Assembly: GCA_000980705.1 (NCBI GenBank)
Contig: LBCK01000001.1
Coordinates: forward strand, 496,001-560,000
Direction of reading: 5' to 3'
DNA length: 64,000 nucleotides
Source: Ruminococcus sp. UNK.MGS-30
GTDB taxonomy: Bacteria; Bacillota; Clostridia; Oscillospirales; Ruminococcaceae
The position numbers and the translations under genes are program-made. A model generated the notes under the pieces. It had not been told where the DNA came from. It made no database searches and saw only the letters and a program-made list of their open reading frames with translations. Of the stretch, positions 1 through 8,110 are shown in pieces (positions within the stretch are counted from its first letter, which is position 1; each line of letters begins with the position of its first letter).

Positions 1-1
1 A

Positions 2-652
2 CCGGAACTGCTGGGACCGATCGCTATTGCAGCATACTCCTATATGGCGCTGATCCCGATGATCCAGCCGCCTCTGATGAAGCTGCTGACCACCAAGAAG
101 GAACGGGAAGTCAAGATGGAAATGACCCGCCAGGTCTCCAAGACCGAAAAGATCATTTTCCCGATCGTCGTTTCTCTGGTCGTTATCCTGCTGCTGCCGT
201 CCACCGCTCCGCTGATCGGCTGCCTGATGCTGGGCAACTTGTGGCGTGAATGCGGCGTGACAGAGCGTCTGTCCGATACCGTACAGAATGCGCTGATGAA
301 CATTGTCACCGTATTCCTGGGCATCTCCGTTGGTGCAACCACCGTTGCATCTTCGTTCCTCACACTGAACACACTGAAAATCGTTGTTCTGGGTCTGCTG
401 GCATTCTGCTTCTCCACCGTTGGCGGTCTGCTCGGCGGTAAGGTTATGTATATCGTTACCGGCGGCAAGGTAAATCCGCTGATCGGTTCTGCCGGTGTAT
501 CCGCAGTGCCGATGGCAGCCCGTGTTTCCCAGAAGGTTGGTCAGAAGGCAAATCCGGCTAACTTCCTGCTGATGCACGCAATGGGTCCGAACGTAGCCGG
601 TGTTATCGGTTCTGCAATCGCAGCCGGTTTCCTGCTGGCAGTATTTAAGTAA
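2..652 (+). CDS. oadB: Sodium-pumping decarboxylase beta subunit (OadB/GcdB family), 3' part
   Basis: This reading frame is open from the window edge, so only the last 216 residues are visible; family members run to about 370-430 residues. The membrane-embedded beta subunit of Na+-translocating carboxylic acid decarboxylases couples decarboxylation of a biotin-bound carboxyl group to Na+ export. The fragment is a run of hydrophobic helices with family-typical stretches: [20 protein letters not shown] at the start, and near the end a [16 protein letters not shown] segment and an [19 protein letters not shown] segment. The substrate (oxaloacetate, methylmalonyl-CoA or glutaconyl-CoA) cannot be told from this subunit; the alpha and biotin-carrier genes would lie to the left. 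A strong terminator follows 75 bp after the stop. Confidence 0.9.
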   Translation, partial: PELLGPIAIAAYSYMALIPMIQPPLMKLLTTKKEREVKMEMTRQVSKTEKIIFPIVVSLVVILLLPSTAPLIGCLMLGNLWRECGVTERLSDTVQNALMNIVTVFLGISVGATTVASSFLTLNTLKIVVLGLLAFCFSTVGGLLGGKVMYIVTGGKVNPLIGSAGVSAVPMAARVSQKVGQKANPANFLLMHAMGPNVAGVIGSAIAAGFLLAVFK

Positions 653-727
653 ACTTCCTCGTTTGCATATCATTTCCCGTTCCGTATCCTTTCGCACAAC
701 AGATAACGGAACAGGTTCTAAAAACAA

Positions 728-767
728 AACGCCCGATACAAGCAATATACGGCTTGTATCGGGCGTT
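728..767 (+). terminator. Rho-independent terminator after oadB
   Basis: A perfect 16-bp stem (728-743 with 752-767) with an 8-nt loop is followed by a T-rich tract. It ends the transcript of the decarboxylase gene. Confidence 0.9.
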
Positions 768-920
768 TTTGTGTTAGCAGGAGAAGAGACACCGGAAATC
801 ATGGGAAATCGCTCACAGCAGGCTTTCCGTGGATTCTGAGCGATATGCAGTCTGGCAGTTCCACATCGCTGTGCAGGAAAGCTTTGCATTGGCTCTGTCC
901 GGCGCAGCGATTTACCATAA

Positions 921-956
921 CAAACAAAAATCCCCGCAGGCAAACACGCTGCGAGG
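921..956 (-). terminator. Probable terminator of the 1090-2949 gene
   Basis: On the minus strand an 8-bp GC-rich stem (949-956 with 932-939, one G-T pair) is followed by ATTTTTGTTTG. It lies about 135 bp beyond the stop codon. The 653-1089 gap otherwise holds only the oadB terminator and a short CGTCACC/GGTGACG hairpin at 1021-1039; I see no gene in it. Confidence 0.6.
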
Positions 957-1089
957 AACAATGCAAATATTCATTGTTGTGTCAAAATCAAGATGTATGG
1001 TCACTTCCGAACCGGAAGCTCGTCACCCCTGTGGTGACGGCGAATCAAAAGAAAAGATAAATTGTAGATCGAAATTTCAGAATCAAAAA

Positions 1090-2949
1090 CTAATAGATGA
1101 GTTTATAAAGATTGGGGAACAATGCCAGGTATTCGCTCAGCTTTGTACGCTTGCTGGAACCCGGATCGTTGATGATAAAGTTTTCTGCGGAGAACGCAGT
1201 GCCTTTTGAACCAGTGTAACCGGTAATCAGCACGTAATGCTGGCTGCCGTTGGACTTCTTTGCACCGATCACAACCGGTGTGTTGTTCAGCAGCTGATCG
1301 TAGATCTTCTGCATCACCTTCTGTGAAATGCTGCCACTGACATCCTCTACCTGGTATCCCAGCTTGGTGCAGGACGACCAGATCAGATTGTCACTGCTGT
1401 AGGTCAGCTTGGACACCATCTTATCCGGTGTAGTATTCGTGCCGGTCTGGTAAGAATACTTCATCGCCAGCGCTGTGGTCACACAGCCTACCTTTCCGAT
1501 GGTAGAATAGTTGATAACCTTGTTGCTCCACTTGGAGTCGAACTGTTTATAGTCCACCACGTTCAGCTGTACTGCCTGGTGACCAGTCTCTGTCATGATG
1601 CCGGTCGTCGGATCGAAGTAACGGGAAGTGTCCCCTACGGTCACCCAGCCAGTCTGCATGAAAAATGTGGACGGGTTAAAGTAATAAACGTCTCCGTTAA
1701 TGGTAATGAGTCCGGATGCTGCGCCGTTCTCTGTCATATAGAGCTTGCCGCCGTCCTTTGCAGTCCAGCCGGTATATGCCGCGCCGCTCTCCGAATTGAA
1801 GTAATACAGTTTTCCGCCGATCTCCTGCCAATCTGTAAGACGAACGCCTGTCGCAGCGTCAAACCCGTAAACCTTTCCGTCAATGGTCTGTACGCCAGTT
1901 GCCACGCCGTGGGTGGTCAGATACAGCATGCCATCCTCTGTCTCCAGCCATCCTGTGTGCAGGGCACTGGTAGAAGGGTCAAAATAGAACCGTGCGCCGG
2001 CGATTTCCACCCAACCGGTCTGAAGTGCGCCGGTCTCTTCGTTGAAGTAATAATAGCTACCGTTGATCTCCTGAAGTCCGGTCTGCATTACGCCGTTGGC
2101 GTCCGCATAATAGGTCACGCCGTCAATGGCGCATATGCCGGTCATCAGATAACCCTTTTCACTAAAGCAATAGGTCTTTCCGTCGATCTGTGTCAGTCCG
2201 GCAGCGAGAACGCCGCTAGCATCTGCCCACATGGCAGAAGAGCCGTCTTTGATCCAGCCGGTCTGCATCAGCTTGTCTGCGGAGAAGTAGTAGTCCTTGC
2301 CGTTAATGGTATAACGTCCGGAAACTGCACCCTTGTCCGCTGTGAGGTAATAGGTTCCGGCATCTGTCACTGCCCAGCCGGCAGCCACGGTAGCATCCTT
2401 GTTGTAGCAGTACAGCGAGCCGTCATCATACGTGATCCAGCCGGTCTGTACGCATCCGTATTCATCGAAGGTATACGGTGTGCCGTTGATGCTCTGCACG
2501 CCGGTCAGCTTTCCGGCATCCTGGTCAATGTAGTACAGGGAATCCTGGTAATTCATCCAGCCGAACACTGGTGTGCCGACCTCTGCGTCATAATAATAAC
2601 GCTTTCCCTCGACCGTCTGCCAGCCTGTCCGCAGTGCGCCGTCCGAGGCGAACAAATAAGTATATCCGTCGTCCAGCGTGGTCTCTTCCTGGGCACAGCT
2701 GCCGTCGTTGTAATAATAATAAAGGCTGTCGTCATCCGAAACATACCAGCCTGTCTGTGTGATCTGGTCTGCGTCACAGCTGCCCGTCAATACACGGTTG
2801 CCGCTGTCTGTCACAATAAAACGGTTCAGGTGCAGTGTCGTTTCCTGCACATCCGTCTCCTCTGCCGAAGCAGAAACTGCACCGATCAAAAGCGATGCGA
2901 GCAGTCCGCTGGCTGCGGCAAGGAGTATTTTGCGCATCGGTTGCGCCAT
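1090..2949 (-). CDS. Secreted cell-wall/glucan-binding repeat protein with C-terminal C39-like peptidase domain
   Basis: The protein has 619 residues. The start at 2949 is chosen because AAAGGA lies just upstream and it opens a signal peptide (MAQPMRKILLAAASGLLASL, cleavage after SASA). Residues about 60-455 are a long array of roughly 20-residue repeats with G-W or G-Y-YY cores, like choline- or glucan-binding repeats (CW_binding_1 type), so the protein probably sits on the surface or on a polymer. Residues about 460-619 resemble peptidase_C39_2, with Cys in IGKVGCVTTALAM, His in QHYVLITGY and Asp in FIINDPG forming the likely catalytic set. The substrate is unknown. The gene stands alone behind its own sigma-A promoter. 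Confidence 0.8.
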   Translation of the reverse strand: MAQPMRKILLAAASGLLASLLIGAVSASAEETDVQETTLHLNRFIVTDSGNRVLTGSCDADQITQTGWYVSDDDSLYYYYNDGSCAQEETTLDDGYTYLFASDGALRTGWQTVEGKRYYYDAEVGTPVFGWMNYQDSLYYIDQDAGKLTGVQSINGTPYTFDEYGCVQTGWITYDDGSLYCYNKDATVAAGWAVTDAGTYYLTADKGAVSGRYTINGKDYYFSADKLMQTGWIKDGSSAMWADASGVLAAGLTQIDGKTYCFSEKGYLMTGICAIDGVTYYADANGVMQTGLQEINGSYYYFNEETGALQTGWVEIAGARFYFDPSTSALHTGWLETEDGMLYLTTHGVATGVQTIDGKVYGFDAATGVRLTDWQEIGGKLYYFNSESGAAYTGWTAKDGGKLYMTENGAASGLITINGDVYYFNPSTFFMQTGWVTVGDTSRYFDPTTGIMTETGHQAVQLNVVDYKQFDSKWSNKVINYSTIGKVGCVTTALAMKYSYQTGTNTTPDKMVSKLTYSSDNLIWSSCTKLGYQVEDVSGSISQKVMQKIYDQLLNNTPVVIGAKKSNGSQHYVLITGYTGSKGTAFSAENFIINDPGSSKRTKLSEYLALFPNLYKLIY

Positions 2950-3056
2950 TGGTTTCACGTCCTTTCGTGTCAAAGGAACACACGCCCGCCCGGGCAGCAT
3001 TCCTTTCTAGCGACCGCTGTTTCCATTTTGCAATCGCTGTCGTCTGCGTTCGTATC

Positions 3057-3083
3057 CAATTGACAAAAATTCGCCGTCAATTG
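3057..3083. promoter_or_regulatory. Inverted repeat in the 5' leader of the 1090-2949 gene
   Basis: CAATTGAC and GTCAATTG form an 8-bp inverted repeat with an 11-nt spacer, about 30 nt downstream of the predicted -10 box. It could be an operator or an RNA hairpin; the sequence does not say which. Confidence 0.4.
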
Positions 3084-3111
3084 TAATCGATTTGTCATGA
3101 ATCCACTATTT

Positions 3112-3140
3112 ATTATACCGATGTTTGATGCTGCTGTCAA
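3112..3140 (-). promoter_or_regulatory. Sigma-A promoter of the repeat/C39 protein gene
   Basis: The minus strand shows a consensus TTGACA (3135-3140), a 17-nt spacer and TATAAT (3112-3117). It lies about 160 bp upstream of the start codon and implies a long leader. Confidence 0.85.
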
Positions 3141-3289
3141 TCAATTTGCCGCACAGATTGAAAAAAGTGTCGAATTTTCGGCGCACTGCACAAAAAGCAG
3201 ATGACACGCTCGCCCATTCTGCACAATTTTTCAAGCTAATGAAACCCATTATCTGGAATATTCAAAATGAAATATTGGTAACAAAACAG

Positions 3290-4189
3290 TTATTTCGGCA
3301 AAACTATCGCTGCCGGACTGCTGATCGCACCGTAATATTCCGGCCGTCTGTCCCGGAATACGCCCCAGCTCATACGCATTTCTGCCATTTCATCCAGGTC
3401 ATAGGTCTGCATGACAATGCCTGCTTCGTCCCGTCCCAGCTGCTGCATCACAGCGCCGGTGCAGTCCGTCAAAAACGATGTGCCGTAGAACGACAGTGCC
3501 GAGGACTGCTGCTGGTTCTCTTCGTCCGGCGTGATCGTCTCTGTGCCGATGCGGTTTGCCGCAATGACCGGCATCAGATTTGCCGCAGCGTGTCCCTGCA
3601 TACAGCGCTGCCAGTGGGGCGCACTGTCCACCTCCAGGATCGGCTCAGAGCCGATGGCAGTGGGATAGAACAGCAGTTCTGCGCCGGCAAGCGCCATACA
3701 GCGTGCCGCCTCCGGAAACCACTGATCCCAGCAGATGCCCACGCCGATCTTGGCATACCGGGTGTTCCACACCTTAAATCCGGTATCCCCCGGCGTGAAA
3801 TAGAACTTTTCCTGGTAGAAGTGGTCGTCCGGGATATGGGTCTTGCGGTAGATGCCCAGGACGGTGCCGTCCGCATCAATAATGGCAACGGAATTGTACA
3901 GCACATTGCCTGCCTTTTCATAAAAGCTGACCGGCAGCACCACGTTTAATTCCGCAGCCACCCGACGCAGCTGCTGAATCGCCGGATTTTCTGCCGGCGT
4001 GGTCGCCAGGTCATAGGACGCATAGCGGCGTTCCTGGCAGAAATAAGGGTTTTCGAACAGTTCGGGCAGCAGAATGATCTGTGCGCCGTCTGCCGCCGCC
4101 CGGCGCACCATAGTTTCAGCGGTGCGGCGGTTTTCTGCGGCATCGGGGACGCACGCCATCTGTACAGCGGCAACAGTTACTTTACGCAT
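3290..4189 (-). CDS. aguB: N-carbamoylputrescine amidase
   Basis: This 299-residue nitrilase-superfamily enzyme hydrolyses N-carbamoylputrescine to putrescine, CO2 and ammonia in the cytoplasm. The Glu-Lys-Cys triad is visible: E43 in LLPELFENP, K116 in YRKTHIPD and C153 in GVGICWDQWFPE, and the length matches the family. The start at 4189 has GGAAGGAG upstream and overlaps the end of aguA by 8 bp, so the two are translationally coupled. Together they convert agmatine to putrescine without producing urea. An upstream in-frame extension exists but lies inside aguA and was rejected. Confidence 0.95.
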   Translation of the reverse strand: MRKVTVAAVQMACVPDAAENRRTAETMVRRAAADGAQIILLPELFENPYFCQERRYASYDLATTPAENPAIQQLRRVAAELNVVLPVSFYEKAGNVLYNSVAIIDADGTVLGIYRKTHIPDDHFYQEKFYFTPGDTGFKVWNTRYAKIGVGICWDQWFPEAARCMALAGAELLFYPTAIGSEPILEVDSAPHWQRCMQGHAAANLMPVIAANRIGTETITPDEENQQQSSALSFYGTSFLTDCTGAVMQQLGRDEAGIVMQTYDLDEMAEMRMSWGVFRDRRPEYYGAISSPAAIVLPK

Positions 4190-5297
4190 GAGAATTGCTC
4201 CTTCCTTCCGGTATCTGCTGTGTGATACAGTGAATATTGCCGCCGCCCAGCAGAATTTCTCTGGCGGCAATGGGAATGATCTTTCGTGTGGGGAACTGCG
4301 CCGCCAGGATCTCGCAGGCAGTCTTGTCCATCGGGTCGCCGAACTGCGGCACAAGAACGCTGTCGTTGGCGATATAGAAATTTACATAGGATGCCGCCAG
4401 ACGCTCATCCACGCTCCGGGTCGGCTCGCCGTCCCAGAGATCCAGCGCATCGCATTCCTCCTGGGTGACGCAGACCGGCGTCTGCGGAATGGGCAGCTGT
4501 GTCACTTCCAGCTTTCTGCCCTTTGCGTCCGTCTGCTGTTCCAGATAGTCGGCACAGGCTTTGGAAAGGGCATACTGCGGGTCGTTTTCGTTGTCCGTCC
4601 ACGCCAGAACCACCTTGCCGGGCGCAGTGAACGCACAGACGTTGTCCACGTGTTCGTTGGTCTCATCTCCGTAGATGCCTCTGGGCAGCCACAGCACCTT
4701 TTCCGCACCCAGCATGACGCAGAGTTTTTCGGTGATCTCCGCCTTTGTCATCTGCGGATTGCGTCCGGCGCTGCACAGGCAGCTTTCCGTGGTGAGGATA
4801 GTTCCCTCGCCGTCGCTGTGGATGCTGCCGCCTTCCAGGATAAAGTCCCGGCTGTCGTAGGTGTCCGTCCAGAACAAGTCGCAGACCTTCCGTGCCACAT
4901 GGTTGTCCTTGTCCCACGGAAAATACAGCCCGTCCTCCAGACCGCCCCAGGCGTTGAAACCCCAGTCGATGCCACGAATGCCTCCGGCAGCGCTGCGGAC
5001 AAAGGTGGGACAGACATCTCTCGCCCAGGAGTCGTCCGTCTCCATTTCCACCAGACGGATCTCCGGCGGCAGCATGGCACGTGCCGTCTCGTACTGTGCC
5101 GGCGAGACCAGCATGGTGACGGTCTCTGACTGTGCAATGGCAGATGCCACCGCCACAAATGCCTTTCGTGCCGGCCAGCCGCCGCTGCGCCAAGAGTCGC
5201 CCCGTTCGGGCCAGATGAGCAGACAGCCTGCGTGCCGTTCAAATTCCGCCGGCATGGAAAAACCATCCGTTTTTGGTGTTGTATGTAAAATGTGCAT
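4182..5297 (-). CDS. aguA: Agmatine deiminase
   Basis: This 371-residue member of the guanidine-modifying (PPAD) superfamily converts agmatine to N-carbamoylputrescine and ammonia. The N-terminal PAEFERHAGCLLIWPERGD and the terminal catalytic cysteine C357 in LGGGNIHCITQQIP are characteristic. The start at 5297 has AGAGGAG 8 nt upstream. It is the first gene of a two-gene operon with aguB and is preceded by a sigma-A promoter. No agmatine/putrescine antiporter or putrescine carbamoyltransferase is present, so the route is putrescine synthesis rather than the ATP-yielding deiminase pathway. Confidence 0.95.
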   Translation of the reverse strand: MHILHTTPKTDGFSMPAEFERHAGCLLIWPERGDSWRSGGWPARKAFVAVASAIAQSETVTMLVSPAQYETARAMLPPEIRLVEMETDDSWARDVCPTFVRSAAGGIRGIDWGFNAWGGLEDGLYFPWDKDNHVARKVCDLFWTDTYDSRDFILEGGSIHSDGEGTILTTESCLCSAGRNPQMTKAEITEKLCVMLGAEKVLWLPRGIYGDETNEHVDNVCAFTAPGKVVLAWTDNENDPQYALSKACADYLEQQTDAKGRKLEVTQLPIPQTPVCVTQEECDALDLWDGEPTRSVDERLAASYVNFYIANDSVLVPQFGDPMDKTACEILAAQFPTRKIIPIAAREILLGGGNIHCITQQIPEGRSNSHA

Positions 5298-5327
5298 GGG
5301 ATCGCTCCTCTCTGAATTGCAAGGAAT

Positions 5328-5356
5328 ATTATAACATATTTTCTTTGGGAATGCAA
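5328..5356 (-). promoter_or_regulatory. Promoter of aguA-aguB
   Basis: TTGCAT (5351-5356), 17-nt spacer and TATAAT (5328-5333) lie on the minus strand, about 31 bp before the aguA start. Confidence 0.75.
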
Positions 5357-5478
5357 TCGAATTCTATGGGCGGTTTTTCACGAGATTGTGGAAATGGTGT
5401 AGATTTCGTGGAAGGCAGGCTCTGAATCCTGTATAAAATCTTTTCGGCGGCACACAATACGTTGGGAGGTGATGCAAA

Positions 5479-5652
5479 ATGACAAGCAAAGAATTGCTAT
5501 ACGTGGAGGATGCACTGGGACATGAAAAGTATTTTCAGACCAAGTGCAATGAGGCTGCGCAGCAGATCCAGGACGAAACGCTGAAACAGTGCGTGATGCA
5601 GATGGCAGAAAAACACCGCCAGCTGTTCCGGACATTCTACGGACTGCTGTAG
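5479..5652 (+). CDS. Small spore-coat-like protein
   Basis: The 57-residue frame starts MTSKELLYVEDALGHEKYF and ends FRTFYGLL. GGGAGGTGAT stands 8 nt before the ATG. The opening residues and the many Gln/Lys helix positions recall the short clostridial partners of CotF-family coat proteins. The next gene is a CotF-like protein 31 bp downstream, which supports a two-gene spore-coat operon. No signal peptide or membrane segment is seen. The family assignment rests on a short sequence and on context. Confidence 0.6.
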   Translation: MTSKELLYVEDALGHEKYFQTKCNEAAQQIQDETLKQCVMQMAEKHRQLFRTFYGLL

Positions 5653-5683
5653 CGTGTGTTCCCATAAAATGGAGGAAACAAAA

Positions 5684-5935
5684 ATGGACGACAAAAACGT
5701 AATGGAAAACATTCTGCTGCTGGAAAAGGGCGTGTGTGACCTGTATATGCACGGCACCATCGAATCCTGCACCAGCAACGTACACCAGGCGTTCAGCCAT
5801 GCGCTGAGCGACTCTCTCGCCATGCAGGATACGCTGTATGACCAGATGGCTGCAAAGGGCTGGTATCCCACCGACCGTGCCGAGATGACAAAGATCCAGG
5901 CGGTCAAGAAAAAGTTCCAGTCCATGCAGGGCTGA
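5684..5935 (+). CDS. CotF-family spore coat-like protein
   Basis: The 83-residue protein starts at the ATG with GGAGG 8 nt upstream; an earlier in-frame ATG at 5654 lacks a ribosome site. The sequence, all-helical with an HALSDSLAMQDTLYDQMAAKGWYPT segment, fits the C-terminal part of CotF-type coat proteins (PF07875), which lie in the spore coat. It follows the related small gene at 5479 and ends in a strong bidirectional terminator. Many Ruminococcus retain spore genes although sporulation is rarely observed, so actual use in a coat is inference. Confidence 0.75.
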   Translation: MDDKNVMENILLLEKGVCDLYMHGTIESCTSNVHQAFSHALSDSLAMQDTLYDQMAAKGWYPTDRAEMTKIQAVKKKFQSMQG

Positions 5936-5944
5936 CCCAGACGC

Positions 5945-5978
5945 AAAAAAGCTGCCGTATTTCTGCGGCAGCTTTTTT
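5945..5978. terminator. Bidirectional terminator
   Basis: A 13-bp stem including A-tract/T-tract (5945-5957 with 5966-5978) and an 8-nt loop separates two convergent genes and can serve both. Confidence 0.9.
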
Positions 5979-5980
5979 CA

Positions 5981-6493
5981 TTACGGAATCAAAAGGTTCT
6001 CCCATTTCAGCGAAAACACCGGCACGTCCTGCATCCCGGCATAGGAGACCATGCTCCGGTTTGCACTTCTCGTCCCGAATATCACAAGCAGATCACTGGC
6101 GCTGCACATGATGCGGTCTGCCGCCTCATAGCAGTCCGCCGTTTCCTCCGGCTCGGCGCAAAAGACTTCGTCCGCCTTTTCCAGAATCTGTTGAAAACGT
6201 TCCCGGAGTTCCGGTTTCCACCCGGCGTTGTGTTCCGGATAAGGCTGCACCAGATGCAGGCGCAGCGCCGGATGGTAGAGTTTCAGCGCACAGATCATCT
6301 CCGCCGACCAGAACGGGATGCCGTATGCGCCGTTGACATAGAAGTCTGTATATCCCTTTTCCACCAGGGCGCAGAGGATCTCCAGCAGATTGCACTTGAG
6401 AATGGACAGCGCATTTTTCGGAAAGCGCTCCGGCGGAGCGATCTGCAGTGCCAGCAGCAATTCAAATCCACGTGATGTAATGGTACAGGTCAT
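5981..6493 (-). CDS. SLOG/DUF1273-like (YpsA-type) protein
   Basis: The start at 6493 has AAGGGGAG upstream, giving 170 residues. The order of motifs matches the YpsA/DUF1273 Rossmann family of the SLOG superfamily: a first strand with TITSRGFE, then DFYVNGAYGIPFWSAEMICALK (the family's G-x-G-x-D-x-W-x-A-E segment), HLVQPYPEHNAGW, a variable helical part, then LLVIFGTRSANRSMVSYA and VPVFSLKW. SLOG proteins bind or cleave nucleotide-derived ligands; the true ligand here is unknown, and the usual second Gly/Asp of the motif is altered (GIPFW). A sigma-A promoter overlapped by a palindrome, and a divergent XRE regulator, suggest tight control. Confidence 0.6.
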   Translation of the reverse strand: MTCTITSRGFELLLALQIAPPERFPKNALSILKCNLLEILCALVEKGYTDFYVNGAYGIPFWSAEMICALKLYHPALRLHLVQPYPEHNAGWKPELRERFQQILEKADEVFCAEPEETADCYEAADRIMCSASDLLVIFGTRSANRSMVSYAGMQDVPVFSLKWENLLIP

Positions 6494-6578
6494 CGCAGCA
6501 CTCCCCTTCTGTCGATTTGCACCCGTTTTTTCAGAACAGGTCTGCATCTGTCAAGCCGTGAATAACAGTTTCCATTTA

Positions 6579-6607
6579 ACTATACCACAAAATTCCCTTT
6601 TTGTCAA
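6579..6607 (-). promoter_or_regulatory. Sigma-A promoter of the SLOG-like gene
   Basis: Perfect TTGACA (6602-6607), 17-nt spacer and TATAGT (6579-6584) on the minus strand. The -35 box lies within the palindrome at 6603-6622. Confidence 0.85.
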
Positions 6608-6622
6608 CTCAGCTGAGTTAAC
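6603..6622. promoter_or_regulatory. Palindromic operator between divergent genes
   Basis: AACTCAGCTGAGTT (6606-6619) is a perfect 14-bp palindrome that extends to 20 bp with one mismatched pair. It covers the -35 box of the minus-strand promoter and abuts the weak plus-strand -35. The XRE protein encoded at 6733 is the obvious candidate to bind it (inference). Confidence 0.65.
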
Positions 6623-6648
6623 CTTTCATACGCCAGATTTCTTATAAT
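6618..6648 (+). promoter_or_regulatory. Probable promoter of the XRE gene
   Basis: TATAAT at 6643-6648 with a weak TTAACC-like -35 at 6618-6623 (19-nt spacer). Its -35 overlaps the edge of the palindromic operator. Confidence 0.5.
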
Positions 6649-6732
6649 GAACAATGAGGGATTCGCTGGAAAGTGCCGTAAGCGCCGGTTTCAGCGATTT
6701 TCTTTCCACATCGTTACTAGGAGATTCAATAC

Positions 6733-6975
6733 ATGACGTTAACGGAAGCGATCCAACAGCGTATCCGGGAACTCTGCCGGGAACGGAATATAACGCTGAA
6801 CCACTTGTCCATGCTCTGCGGAATGACCCAGTCTACCGTGCATAATATTTTCGCACGCCCCAACAACAGCCCCACCATATCTACCATTAAAAAGATCTGC
6901 GACGGGCTGGATATCACCCTGGGTGAGTTTTTTCAGACAGAGTATTTCGACACGCTGGAACAGGAATTGCAGTAG
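6733..6975 (+). CDS. Small XRE-family helix-turn-helix regulator
   Basis: The protein is 80 residues, almost entirely one HTH_3 domain: IQQRIRELCRERNITLNHLSMLCGM, then TQSTVHNIFA as the recognition helix region, then PTISTIKKICDGLDITLGEFF. AGGAGA lies 8 nt upstream of the ATG. There is no sensor or dimerisation domain beyond a short acidic tail. It is divergent from the SLOG-like gene, with a 20-bp palindrome between them, so autoregulation and control of the neighbour are likely. A terminator overlaps its stop codon. Confidence 0.85.
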   Translation: MTLTEAIQQRIRELCRERNITLNHLSMLCGMTQSTVHNIFARPNNSPTISTIKKICDGLDITLGEFFQTEYFDTLEQELQ

Positions 6976-7001
6976 AGCAGCAGGAATGCTGCTCTTTTTT
7001 T
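6974..7001 (+). terminator. Terminator of the XRE gene
   Basis: A 9-bp stem (6974-6982 with 6987-6995), GGAA tetraloop and T7 tract; it overlaps the TAG stop codon. Confidence 0.9.
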
Positions 7002-7030
7002 GCAATGATTTTTGCAGGCAATATCAAAAA

Positions 7031-7059
7031 TTGACGTTTGATACAAAGCATGATACAAT
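7031..7059 (+). promoter_or_regulatory. Promoter of the lipoprotein gene
   Basis: TTGACG (7031-7036), 17-nt spacer, TACAAT (7054-7059). Confidence 0.8.
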
Positions 7060-7072
7060 AAAGACAACACTA

Positions 7073-7110
7073 CACAAGTCTGACAGGCTGACTTTGTACG
7101 ATGCCGTCTT
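7073..7110. repeat. Degenerate right-arm fragment of the long palindromic repeat
   Basis: The segment matches the right end of the 10834-11077 element (11041-11077), sharing CAGGC-G-CTTTGTACG-T-GCC with scattered changes. It lies in the leader of the lipoprotein gene. Confidence 0.5.
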
Positions 7111-7140
7111 AAACATGAAATATCATATAAAGGGGATACT

Positions 7141-7917
7141 ATGAAACGAACTTTTTTATGCAACATATTGTTGACTTCTGCACTTATTGCAATCTGCATG
7201 GCTAGTTTTACCGGTTGCTTTCATGAAAACATACGTAAAGATACCTCGCATATCTCTGAAACTGAACTGAAACAACTTGAGGGAAATGCAGAGGATGTTG
7301 TAAAAGCATATTTTAGAGAGAAATATGACGTACAGGCTGCGGTTACCCATCAGGCTATTGCCGGAGGCGTTTTTTTAGGACCAGATTCGTCAGCAGAACA
7401 ATATTATAATTTGACTGTCAGCATTACAGACGGCGAGTACTACACGGAATGCAGCGCAGAGGTATACGGAAAACGAGTCAATAAAGAAATAGAATTATAT
7501 GTAAAAAACGAATCTTATTACGGAAAATTGATGAAGGATAAAATGATTCAGTGGATAGATCCGTATATCTTACAAGCCGGTTTAGATGATTATATCATAG
7601 AATATAGCTGCACAGAAGTATGCTTTCCGTCAGAATATGCTACAGACCTCACTGCGGATACGTTTATTTCATTAACTTCGAAAAACAGAAAATTATCTGC
7701 TTGTTTTAATTTGTTGATTTCAAAATCAGAATATATGCAGCATGAAAATCTATCAGAGGAATTTAATGACTTAAAAAGCCATCTAAAACAAATCGACGGT
7801 GAAATCACATTGCACTTGTATGTGTATGAGGATAAGGATTATACCCAAATAAAAAACGGAAACACTTCTCACTTTAACAGCATCCTATCATCAAAAATTC
7901 TTAGCTATACAGAATAA
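7141..7917 (+). CDS. Lipoprotein of unknown function
   Basis: The protein has 258 residues and begins with a lipoprotein signal peptide: Lys/Arg, a hydrophobic stretch, then the lipobox FTGC with the acylated Cys around residue 22. AAGGGGA precedes the ATG. The mature part is rich in Glu, Tyr and Lys with no motif I recognise; it might fold as alpha/beta repeats (two segments around AAVTHQAIAGG and LTVSITDGEYYTECSAEVYG). Its base composition is clearly more AT-rich than the flanking cellulase and polyamine genes. It is bracketed by fragments of the palindromic repeat, which suggests recent acquisition. Confidence 0.75.
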   Translation: MKRTFLCNILLTSALIAICMASFTGCFHENIRKDTSHISETELKQLEGNAEDVVKAYFREKYDVQAAVTHQAIAGGVFLGPDSSAEQYYNLTVSITDGEYYTECSAEVYGKRVNKEIELYVKNESYYGKLMKDKMIQWIDPYILQAGLDDYIIEYSCTEVCFPSEYATDLTADTFISLTSKNRKLSACFNLLISKSEYMQHENLSEEFNDLKSHLKQIDGEITLHLYVYEDKDYTQIKNGNTSHFNSILSSKILSYTE

Positions 7918-7930
7918 AAGAATTACAGCA

Positions 7931-7973
7931 GCACAAAGCTTATTCGCAAAATGCGTGTTTGATTCTTCGACAG
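7931..7973. repeat. Degenerate left-arm fragment of the long palindromic repeat
   Basis: GCACAAAGCTT, ATGCG, GATT and TTCGACAG occur in the same order and spacing as in the left arm of the 10834-11077 element (10846-10889). It lies just after the lipoprotein stop codon. Confidence 0.55.
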
Positions 7974-8013
7974 CTTTTTTCGGCGGTAGTTTTGACAAGT
8001 TACACAAAAAATC

Positions 8014-8042
8014 TTGACATCCCATGTAAGATATGATACAAT
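8014..8042 (+). promoter_or_regulatory. Promoter of the GH9 cellulase gene
   Basis: Consensus TTGACA (8014-8019), 17-nt spacer, TACAAT (8037-8042), 69 bp before the start codon. Confidence 0.85.
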
Positions 8043-8110
8043 AAAAATAATTGGACAATTTCTCGTGTACAAAGCGTACCAGTATTTTTGGAAAGGAAGG
8101 ATGATTGTCT

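Noticed and set aside
1579-3063. A 494-codon open frame antisense to the repeat/C39 protein
   Set aside because: It mirrors the repeats of the real gene, has no ribosome site and yields a repetitive, domainless product.
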